Below are positions 54,364-64,000 of a DNA stretch of 64,000 nt, in pieces. Made by a program: the position numbers and the translations under genes. Within the stretch, counting starts at the first letter, position 1. Every line of letters starts with the position of its first letter. This stretch comes from Buxus sempervirens (Eukaryota; Streptophyta; Magnoliopsida; Buxales; Buxaceae), in assembly GCA_947561395.2 (NCBI GenBank), contig OX387194.1, forward strand, positions 11,952,048 through 12,016,047, read 5' to 3'. The notes below the pieces were generated by a model, which saw nothing but the letters and a program-made list of their open reading frames with translations, searched no databases and was not told the origin of the DNA.

Positions 54364-57300
54364 TATAAATAATGGTAAGTTAGAAATTTGATTAGACTTT
54401 AAATTTGTTTGTAAGTTATTATTGTATTCTAAAAACAAGAAAGGAAGTACTTAATTTTATTAAATTTCAAGGATGCTCAATGTAATTTTAAAAAACAATA
54501 AGGGTGGTATGCCTAATTTTACGAATTCTAAAACTTGCTCTATGTAATTTATGATTTTTCTAATTATGACGTACTAAAATCGTTTTACCACAACGGTACC
54601 CATCGATGATTGGTCCTGATCTGCTGATTCGCTCCCTAATTTGTTAGATCAAAAGGTTTAAAGGACCCAGTTATGTTCTTTGGTCTTGGATTCTAGAAAT
54701 TTTCTTTTCTATTATTTCTCACTTAGCTTTAACGGACATAAGCTGCTTTTTTTTTTTTTTTTTTTTTATAATTTTCACAAAAGGAAACAGAATCTTCACC
54801 GACATAATTTTTCAAAATAATAAACAAAAGAAAAAAAAAGAAAAAGAAAAAGACAATTCACCGACATTATTGTACGGCTACAGTGTCTGCAAGTTACAAA
54901 AAACGAAAAGAATATTTTGACCCAAAAAAAAATTTAAAAGAAAATTACCATTTTTAGAAAATAAAATTACAAATGACAACCATATGCATTTAGGAAATCC
55001 GCTGGAACCTTTAGCTTTAGCTGGAAGATTTGTTAGTCGAACTGTAAATTGTGTGTACACGTTTGCGAATGAAGCTGACATGTAAACATCTTTCATGATT
55101 AAACCAGCAATTCCATATGGTCTCTAGGATTGAGATAGGTTTTGAAAAACTGCCGCTATAAATGTTCAGAACATACAAAGCCTGCTATTAAACCCATCAA
55201 GTTGGTATCGAGGTGGGTTGACTCAAATATGGTATAAATACTAAATTTATTTTTTAATGTAAAATATATAATAAATGTAATATGTTTATTTTAAAAATAT
55301 AATATAATTTATATGTTTTTTTAGCATGAGATATATAGAAAAAAATAAATTATTTGAATGAAATAAGGCTAGTATAACTATTGTTTTAATCCTATCATAT
55401 CTATCTATATCTATTTTTATTATAAAGCAAACACCCTTTTTTCTTGCTGACATTTGATGCCAAAAACACCTTCCACCTTTTATCAAATCAACTCCTACAA
55501 CCATTTGTTAATGTCATGCACATGCATCAATAACTAAACTGCTTAACATTTAATACCCAAAACACTTTCAATTCTCTTTCAAATTTGCTACACGCATACC
55601 GAGTGCATTCCTTCATAATATATAAAACAAAAAACCATTTTGGAAAGCATAGAAATTTTTTTTTTCTAATGTTATCTTGTTTTATCTATTTGAATGGATA
55701 ACTTTGTTTTTTTCATTTTCCATTTTCTAACAATATCATTTAACAATTTCTTATCTCTTACATGTCCTAACCTTTTTATCTTCAAACGTGCACCATTGGA
55801 CGTGTACTTGGCTAGTTTCACACTTTCACCTAACATTAAGTACTGCTTTAATCCCTTACGAACACGCCTCCAAAGTGAGGACTCAAAGCATTTAAGAACC
55901 AATTTGTTTAGGTTTTTGAGACTTGCGGAGGAAATTCCTTTTGTACGTTTGCTCTTCTGAGCTTTCAAGGACATGAGTCAGCTGCTTCCTTCGATAGACA
56001 CCCAGGGAAGTTGAATTTTCACCGACAAAATTTTTCGTAATAGAAAAAGGAATAAAATCTTGAACAAATTCACCGACACAAACGTCCAGGTACCTTGTTC
56101 GCAACAATGTAACAAATATTATAATTATTACTTAAAAATTGCTACAGTTTATGACTCCTATACATCTGGTCTGAGAATATGGTTCACAAAAGTATAGATT
56201 GGGTCACCGAAAATGTAGTTTTTTTTTTGAAAAGGTAACTTGTCTATGAAGTTTGGCCAAAATGGTACAAAGCTTGTATTTGATTTGTTTATTTATTTTG
56301 TTTGTACATTTGTTTCACGCATTGCTCACCCGATGTATAGTCTGTATATGTACATACCTATCATACTTACTTTCTCAGGAAGTGCAGTCTCAGTAAGCAC
56401 CCGTAAGCCTGTATATAGTAACTCGAACAACTCGAAATACCTCAACTGAAAGAAATGTAGAACACTTTTTTTTTTATTTGACTAGGAGACTGCACCCGCG
56501 TAGAGCATAGGGCCCACTTAAATAAAACGTAGGAAGAAGAATAGTGGTATATTGAGGGATTGTTTTGTTTATGGAGGACAATTTTGTGAAAAAACAAAGG
56601 AGCCAGAATCTGGGGGAATATTCACTCCTCTTCTCTTTAATAACAATATAGATAAGGATAGGCTTTGAGAAAGAGAGAGAGAGATATGGGAATTTGATAA
56701 AGATTTGCTTCAACGTGAAATCAAACTAACATCAGAAATTGGCTTCAAGCAAAAATCAAACTAAAACTCATTGTTAATGAATAAAACTTATAGAAACTCA
56801 TTGTTAATGACTTATTCCAAGCTATAAAATGAATTACACAAATGAAGTGTTCAAGGTTAGGTGCAGTAATTCCACCATGCTTATATAGTTGAAATCCACA
56901 GCAGCCCTTAATTGAGGCTATAAGTCACTCCCCCATGACTTGAATCCAGGATGTTGTACTGCTCTTTATGCCAACTGTTTGGGCCTCACTATTGTTAAAA
57001 AAATCCCAAAATTCCTGGAAACTCATTTAGTTAAGCCCTATATCTTTAGGATCATAACATGTAATCATGAAATTTCAGTAACTCAAAAAAAAAGACCCAA
57101 AAGTCAGAGCACCACACTGACCAATAAAGTCTTTTTGTTCCAAATGCCAGCCTATGGATTCTTGGGCCAGCTGACCCAAAAATCAGAGCACCACAGTGAC
57201 CAAAAATCAAAGCCCAGAAAGGAAAAAAACCATCTACTTCCTTACAAACATACAGAATTGCTCTGTGGTCCATACTGACCCTGTTTCAAGTTCTACCATT

Positions 57301-57450
57301 TCATTTCTTAACAAAACTTTTAGATTACAATACATAACCTGTCAATACATTAATGCTTTTATGATGTGGTTTTATTGTTGGGCTAGCAGGTTAGCAACTT
57401 ATACCAAGACTTTTCACACTTTTTGGGGTCTTTCTGTTCCAAATGCCAGC
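54364..57450. other. Intergenic region
   Basis: AT-rich with long T and A runs (54749-54770, 54828-54852). A basic 100-residue minus-strand ORF at 55672-55974 has no recognised domain and is not supported as a gene. Between about 57073 and 57210 the words TCAGAGCACCACA(C/G)TGACC and CCAAATGCCAGCCTATG occur. The latter recurs at 57438 next to the kinase stop codon, so the kinase 3' end is partly duplicated. Confidence 0.45.
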
Positions 57451-59911
57451 CTATGTGTCTTGGAGCTTTTGCAGGATCTCCACCATGTTTGGTCTCTCTC
57501 TTTGAGAAGGACTTGTACAAAGAACAGCTATGAACAAAACAGACTGAAATGCAATTGGATCATATGCCACGTTCAAACGAGGATCAGCAATAGCACATGC
57601 ATTTCCTTCTTTCATCACCACATCTCTTGCCTGCAAAACCAACAAACAAAGATGAACATATTTCAAACAGATTCCCCAATTCTTCTAGTAATGGATAGAT
57701 CCCATGAACCCATCAAGAACAAACCTCATTGATCAGACATCGCGGTCTAGACGAACTGAGATCGACCACACTTCTTCCCGTCAACAATTGAAGCAATACA
57801 ACCCCAAAATTGAACACATCAGTTGCTATGGCAACCAAAAATTTCATCTCTTTAGTGTTGCAATTTGATAGAATGGAGTCTGAAATCTTGGCTTCTAATC
57901 TTTCATTCAGTAGAATGTTTGATAGCTGAATCATACTAGAGTATCAGAACTGAATTCAAGTCAAAAGTGAATTAACTGGTTGTAGATGAGGTCAGGAATT
58001 AAAGGTCTCACCTTTATGTCTCCATGAGCCATCTTCTCTATAGGGTTGTTTTGCATAAACCACAGACCCCTCGCGACACCGATAGCTATCTTTAGCCGTT
58101 GCTCCCATGTGAAGACCGGCATCTTCTGCCCACCTGCGATTCACATTCGGCTCGTTAACTTCGATTGTTTAGGATCACATTCTGAGTAGAATGTGTACAA
58201 TTAGGCCTTCAATGAAGCTCACCTAGAAGCCAACTTTCCAAATTGCCATTCGCGCAGAACTCGTAAACCAAGCATTGATAACCTCTATCACAGTACCCCA
58301 AAGTACTAACCAAATTGGGATGCCTTATCTTTGCCATTTTGCCTATCTCACCAACCAAATCATGAAGCTTCAAGCCTTCATTGAGTTTCTTAATTGCCAC
58401 CTTCATTCCACTTGGCATTACTCCTAAATACATCTTCCCTAAACAATATCAAACAAATGGATTTCATAGTAACAACTGAATATGAAAGTTGTAACAAAAA
58501 CATCACATCAGGACTAACCAATTCTTTAATTTTTCTTACCTAAGTTCCCTTCACCAATCAAATTTGAAGTACTGAAGCAATTAGTGGCTTTGGCAATTTC
58601 ATCCTTGGAGAAAGCAAATAGTCCAAAGCAGCCAGAAGTGTGTATAGAGTGCTCTTCCATGGCCTTGTTGAGTACTACAGCTGCAATATCAAAACATAGA
58701 CAAAAAAATTAATTGAACAAGGCAAGTGCCCAACAGAAAATAAGTTTAATTTCCCTTTCCTCACCTGATAAATTTTCAATTTCTTTGTTGCTCACTTTCT
58801 GTAGCCGCTTCTGTGTTATCTTAAAGAGAACAGGTGCAAGAATTACCAGTGAAAGTGCAACGATGATTGCCGCAAGAAGTTTCTTGGAGCTCAGCAAAGA
58901 TCCTTGATACACTTAACCTGTCACTGTTAGAACTACACTGTTTTTCCCTTTATTAAGAACTAAAAAAAAGTGTCTTCTTATACCTTTTTTGTGCTCCTGT
59001 GTGGTCCATGGAAACTCTGAAACATTAAAGCAAGATTATATTAGTTGAATCAAATAATATTTTGCAAAATTTTGAATTTCATTAACCTTTAAAACCTTGA
59101 ATATAACCATTTGATTTATATTTTGATGGGAACTAGTTGGGTTATAATGTAAGAAATTCAAAAGGCAGAAAGTATGTCCAAGAATCCTAACCTATCTCAT
59201 CCCCCAAGCAAGAAAAAGTGCCATGAACCCAATTCATAGATCCCACATCAGAGCTTGCAAGACTAACAAGGAGGGCTTCATCACACAACCTTCCATCTCT
59301 ACCATCTCCATTACCTTCTTTCAAAACTGTCAAGGATCTCCGATACGATTCAACACAATTTCGACATGCACTATCACTATATTCACTTATCGATAAGTCT
59401 TTACAATCCAAATGGAGGGCATTGTATCTGTCAATCCCGAGTGATTCAATGATCGAATTTACGTCTCTCGAACATGGATTCCCAGCTGCAGAAGTAATGA
59501 AATCTTGGAGCTTACAATTAGAGAGGTTAGTTCCGTTGTGAAGAGCCTGGAACATGGCACTGCAGTCCTGACCTTGAGCTGGGTCAAGGAAGATGGATTG
59601 AGATTGATTGGCTCTTACTGCCATTGCCTTGAATATAGATTGGAGAGCTAAATGGCAGCATGATGAATCAGATTGAGTGGAATTCGAATCGCCGGCTGCA
59701 TCAAAGCACTTGCTGTGAGCTTCATAGGGGAATTGCTTCAAATCTAAGGTGCAAGTACCTGAAAGAGAAACATGAATATTAATAAAGATCTGGCTAGACA
59801 AATGGGGCTTCTTTTTTCATAACTGTGTGTTGGATACTTACTTGAACTGATTCTGTGAGGATTACAGAAGAAAATGAAGATGAAGAACAAGAAGAGATGA
59901 GCATCTGCCAT
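57451..59911 (-). CDS. SPARK-domain receptor-like kinase with degenerate kinase domain
   Basis: Nine exons: 59911-59842, 59758-59192, 59016-58984, 58911-58765, 58680-58540, 58438-58223, 58133-58012, 57925-57725 and 57630-57451; 558 residues. Residues 1-22 are a signal peptide (MADAHLFLFFIFIFFC). A Cys-rich extracellular region with SPARK-type features follows (CTLDLKQFP, SSCCHLALQSIFKAMAVRA, CKDLSI, SACRNCVESYRRS). A transmembrane helix (LAAIIVALSLVILAPVLF) is near residue 240. In the kinase domain the Gly loop (GEGNLGKMYLG), VAIK lysine, and HGDIKLSN (D, K, N kept; R replaced by G) are present. DFG reads DSI, and the activation segment up to DVFNFGVVLLQLLTGR lacks 15-20 residues including APE. 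It is probably a pseudokinase or non-RD regulatory receptor at the plasma membrane. The ligand is unknown. All splice junctions keep frame. Confidence 0.85.
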
Positions 59912-61087
59912 TGAAGCTGGTTCTTGAAGCTCTACTAACCTTTATGTTGTTTGCAGATGGCCTTGTATATGTGTGATTTATTGTGAAGACTGCCTCTGGG
60001 TGTCTTGTGATGAGATAATGACAAATACTGGGTCTCCTAACATGTCGGCCAAATTTGTATGTGAGAATGATCACATGGTGCACCATACCACCATAATTGG
60101 TGGGTCACCTACCAAATGGCTCATCAATTGAAATTTTATTCGCATGATTTCATCTATCTTTTGATGATCAGATCACCGCAATATCAGAGTTCCATACCTT
60201 GACTGATCAGACGGTCCACATTACCTGGTCTTGCTATTCGTAAAAACAGTGGGTCGGCCCGGCAACCGGAAAATATTACCGGTTTGTTTGGGGGTCCAAG
60301 GCTAATAAGATCCAAAACATTTATTTAGTCATATAAATTTTTGTCTGTGATAGCTGGTTGAATCAGTCAGAGCTCTTGATCCCTTATCCGGTTTGATGAC
60401 CGGTCTGCTTTTAAGTTGCTGAACTAGGGATGGAAACCGCCCCTAATGGTTAGATCGGGTTAGGGTTTAGCCCAATCTGCCCCCAACCCAACTTTAGCCT
60501 ATTAAAAATATTATATTTATAATTATAATTTTTAAAATATTATTTTGATATATATCATATATACAAAAATACATATTCAATGAATAAATATATCATTAAT
60601 TGATATATAATATTTAAAAACATATTTTTTTTGCATTTTTGTAATACAACCGGGTCAACGCCAAACCCTCCCTTGGTTTGGTATTTAATAAAACCCTTAT
60701 AGCAGTGCCATCCAATTGAACCATATAAACCACTGAATCAAGAAAAATACTGCCCCACTTGAGATTCCAAGTGGGGCCACAAACAAGAAATTCCAAACAC
60801 TAGATCTTGACGGGTAAAAGACACGTTAAAGAAAAGAAATCTCGGACCCATGGGTCAATTTGTCTTATTTAAGCCGGCCGAGTTCAACGAGATCATCGGA
60901 CACAAACAGAGACTCCACTGATCATTGACTCAGTCTGGACATCATAAAGTTAGAATTGTAAACGGGTCGGGTTAGATTTTATGACCCATCCTTATCCTAG
61001 CCCGATCGGTTCAAACAATCTAAATGTGATTTTTATTTTATAAAACCTATGGTTGGTTTTACATTGCAAACAACTTATATGTATTTA
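59912..61087. other. Upstream region of the kinase gene, no gene seen
   Basis: Probable promoter and spacer. TAGGGATGG at 60427 followed by GGGTTAGGGTTTAGCCC resembles a hAT MITE end, but no matching partner or duplication was found. Confidence 0.4.
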
Positions 61088-61304
61088 TCTATACTATATA
61101 TAATGAGAATATGCCCCTTGGAAAGCGTGCCAAACAAAATGTGCAACTTTCCAAAGTAGCCCTTACACATCTGTTGAGAAGATTTATTAATTAAGGATAC
61201 AATGGTAAAAACTAGCAATCTGTTTTAAAAACTATCCTCACCCACGTTTTTTCTCTCTCCCTTCCTTCTTACACACAGGCAGTACTGCACGTGCATCTTG
61301 CTAG
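61088..61304 (+). mobile_element. Short non-autonomous Helitron (tandem pair 2, first)
   Basis: A, then TCTATACTATATATAATGAG; ends GCAGTACTGCACGTGCATCTTG plus CTAG, then T, fitting insertion between A and T. Inner words AGCCCTTACACATC and GATACAATGGTAAAA match pair 1. Confidence 0.85.
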
Positions 61305-61520
61305 TACTATATATAACACGAGATGCCTCTTGAAAATTGCACCAATTAATGTGCAAGTTTCTAAAACAATCCTTACACGTCATTGTGAAGATTCATTAAT
61401 AAAAGGACACAATAATTAGAACTGCCTCAATTTTTTTAAAACTTAATAATAAGTTGCAAAACTGTTTCTCCCTATCTTCCTCTTTCTTCATATGTGAAAT
61501 ACTATATGTGCATCCAATTA
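61305..61520 (+). mobile_element. Short Helitron remnant (tandem pair 2, second)
   Basis: Starts TACTATATATAACACGAG directly after the CTAG of the first copy (the initial TCTA is missing). Continues with family words (AATCCTTACACGTCATTGTG, AAAAGGACACAATAATTAG) and ends in a decayed tail near ATACTATATGTGCATCC. The 3' CTRR end is lost. Confidence 0.65.
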
Positions 61521-63215
61521 ACATAGTTGAATGGAAATGGCCCGGCTGTTAGATGTGGGTTTGGTTGGAACGAAACGGTTTGAAGCAAACCTATTATTAT
61601 TGCTTAAATGGTTGGAAATAAGCGGGTACGGGTTTAACCCGCCCCATTTCAAAGCATTCAAAGTTGTGGCTTTTACGTTGGGGAATCGGAAGTCTTCGTT
61701 AACGGGTCCCACTGGAACCGCGTTGTTTGTGATGCCATTTGAACTTTGGCGAGTGCGATCAAACGGCTTATAAAAAAAAAAGGTGCGATCAAACGGATCT
61801 TACAATTGGAAAAAAAACAAACAAAAGGAGGTGACCCGATGGTTGACTCGTTCTTTCGATATTTATGCGTTGCCGACCCAGGAAATCCGAACCCCGGAGT
61901 TCTGGGTGGCACTGTAGTTTGAAACGGGTCGGATCCTGAAGTTGTACGTGGTATTTACAATTGAGATCTTATGGAGCCTCTATTTGCACTTTTATATAGA
62001 GCAGGATCATGCCATATGTATTAAAAAATGGCCTGAATGATATAACTGTAAACTTTCAATTACACTTGGCACAATCCTATGAAAAGTGTAGATAGAGGCT
62101 CTATAGGATGTTAACCAGGGTATTTATAGTTATGAGGGTACTCAATTCTAAATGGAGCATTTTATTAGTAGCCCAAGATAAAATTATCTGAATTGTATCT
62201 GATTCGACCCGAATGACCCTTTTTTATTTTTTTGTTTTTACATAGAAAAATATATATATACACAAAACAATTTAAGTATTAAAAACATACAATTTCCATA
62301 CTATTATATAAAGAAGGTCTAGAAATTCTAATCGAACATTTGATTTCTCATTATACCCATTTCAAAGTTGAAAATAGTTCATCACTTAATTTCCCACTAT
62401 AAAAAGACTTGGATAATTGAATGGTGCTAACAATTAGAATATATAAAACAATAATAAAAATGTAAGGAATGCAAATTCTATTCCTCCATAGGTCCTTGTC
62501 AACTCCATAAATGTTGTTAAATATCCCTCTCACCTTCTTATGTATACCCTTCCATGAATAACATTTGCTATTCTCCAACTACCTTTGCTGGAATTCTAGC
62601 TTTACAAACTTAGATGAGCTTAAGATACTTCCTGTTGTTTTATCTCTTATTGGAACAACAGATAAATGTTCTCAAATATGTTTATTTCTTATTTTACCAT
62701 TTTTAGTCTTTTCACACAGACTGCACAGCTTCATTTTATCAATGCTTTACTTATGCATGTGTTAATTTTTTATTGCCTACATTCTCATCCATGTATTATA
62801 ATGTCCATATCTTTTTAAGGCTTTTTTTTTTTTTTTGTTAATTTTGTTTCATTAGATTCATTTTCTAGTGTTACTATTTTACAGCCTGTTTTGTTTAATG
62901 AAATTTGTATATTTGCTTCATAAGAAAATATAGACCTATGAAAAAGTAAATTTCAAACCTTATTTTTCAACTAAAAATGTCGTAAATGTTTTCCCCTCAA
63001 GATAAAAAGTGCTATTTCACTTCCTTTCCACTGTTTCCACAAAATAAACACAGCCTTATGATTGTATAATTGCTAGGTACTTCATTACTTCTCTACCACT
63101 CTATTCGATTATTGACAATTTGTTCTTGATTCTCTTTATTAAATTCCTTTTCTGGTGCTAATATTTTGTCTGTGCAATGTTTGACAGAAATCTCCATCAA
63201 TTTGGTTGTGTACAC
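61521..63215. other. Intergenic region, no gene seen
   Basis: Only short ORFs on both strands (for example 61531-61773) without recognisable domains. AT-rich, with T runs near 62822. Confidence 0.45.
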
Positions 63216-63372
63216 TCTTGTGTCTCTAAGGTGGCATGGTTCTTCATTTCATCTCTTTTACTATTTCATGTGAAACTGATAGAGTCTTAGCAAATTTTTT
63301 TCCTAATTCTTCCTTCTAGATTCCTTTTATAATACAAATTGTCTCTAAGGTGGCATGGTTCTTCATTTGAAT
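63216..63372. repeat. Short tandem duplication of about 120 bp
   Basis: TGTCTCTAAGGTGGCATGGT followed by TCTTCATTT occurs at about 63221 and again at about 63341. Confidence 0.75.
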
Positions 63373-63716
63373 TTTGTTTTTGTTGGTGGCATGGTTTGCT
63401 AATTATCTACTTCACCAACCAAAAATATCAAGTGGATTTTGGGGTTTTTCTTCTGCTTAAGGCTTGAAATGGAACCATAGAAGAAGACTGCCAACAACTA
63501 CCAGTTGCAGCTCTCACGCCTACCCAACCCCACCCCAAAAAACGCACACCCAAGCAATGTGGAATGAGGAAAAAGAATCTGTCACACTTACAAGTATCAA
63601 ACAATTTTCCTCAGCCAAAATTAGGAGCCTCTGTAACCAACAATACACAACTTCTAAAGATGGATCTGAACAGTTTCCAAACATAATTCAAGGCTACAAT
63701 AGTAAAGTCTTTAGGA

Positions 63717-64000
63717 TTCATTCATTTCTCATTAGAAAAAAAAATAGCAGCAAACACTATTCAAAGTCACAGCTATTTAAGTGTTTCTTCAGGATGCCAA
63801 ACCTATCAGCCTTGTGTGATCTGCATCACTTTTCACAATCCATGTAAGAATACCCATGTAGCTTACATTAGCTTCCATTCATTTCTCATTAAAATCACCA
63901 CCAATCACCATACAAGCTCAGATGTCAAACCTATCAACCTTGTCTGATCTGCATCATTTTTCAGAATCCATGTAATAAATACCCATGTATCTCACATTAG
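63717..64000. repeat. Tandem duplication at the right edge of the window
   Basis: A unit of 130-158 bp is repeated. ATTCATTTCTCATTA occurs at 63719 and 63877, and AAACCTATCA(G/A)CCTTGT with CTGCATCA(C/T)TTTTCA occurs at about 63798 and 63928. The array runs off the window end. Confidence 0.8.

Noticed and set aside
55390-55620. Possible further Helitron (TCTATATCTATTTTTATTATAAAG ... start)
   Set aside because: No CTRR end with hairpin could be found.
55672-55974. Basic 100-residue minus-strand ORF
   Set aside because: No family recognised, no exon partners; kept only as a note in the intergenic entry.
60427-61001. Possible hAT MITE (TAGGGATGG ... CCATCCTTATCCTA)
   Set aside because: The ends match poorly and no 8-bp duplication was found.

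Overview
The window is nuclear DNA of a flowering plant. It shows spliced plant genes (a reticulon-like protein and a SPARK-type receptor-like kinase), AT-rich spacers, and plant retroelement families: Ty1/copia, L1-type LINE with a DUF4283-like ORF1, TRIM, SINE, hAT, CACTA and Helitron. The species cannot be read from the sequence.

Positions 799-47856 are one nested transposon complex, inserted about 390 bp downstream of the reticulon gene stop codon. The outermost element is a decayed copia element ('copia-2') flanked by the 5-bp duplication AATTC (794-798 and 47857-47861). Its 5' LTR was split by an L1-type LINE on the minus strand, which now occupies seven separated pieces between about 1867 and 38570. 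Its 3' LTR was split by a hAT transposon (44509-47750, 8-bp duplication GCTGTACC). The LINE was in turn hit by: a CACTA-like element carrying host gene pieces (2228-10082); a rearranged young copia element joined to a TRIM (11482-17087, duplication AGAAC); solo LTR A (18529-21410, CTTCC); solo LTR B (22086-26291, CATAG), which itself holds a hAT-type MITE; a hAT MITE (27934-28671, GCTGTAGA); and solo LTR D (28773-38228, AATAC), which holds solo LTRs C (CTGTG) and E (GAAGC/GAATC). Where tested, removing an insertion and one copy of its duplication restores continuous LINE coding sequence.

Three things stand out in the complex. (1) The five long solo LTRs belong to one family. Each carries copy-specific short palindromes in two places, just upstream of the TATA box and again about 1 kb downstream; in four of the five the two sets share sequence. 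(2) The copia/TRIM composite is an inversion whose breakpoints fall exactly on retroelement termini, while the two copia LTRs are still practically identical. (3) The CACTA-like element carries an intact RING-H2 gene, two adjacent exons of an oxysterol-binding-protein-related gene with their intron, a NEET-type CDGSH gene lacking one cluster-ligand cysteine, a SINE, and unidentified exon-like pieces.

Positions 47862-64000 are ordinary genic DNA. A nine-exon reticulon-like gene (48246-53207, minus) encodes a roughly 700-residue repetitive N-terminal extension followed by a canonical reticulon domain. A nine-exon SPARK-domain receptor-like kinase (57451-59911, minus) has a degenerate kinase domain. 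Two head-to-tail pairs of roughly 210-bp Helitrons lie at 53936-54363 and 61088-61520. The remaining spacer holds no recognisable gene. The retroelements and the host genes do not form a pathway; their relation is insertional history and gene capture.
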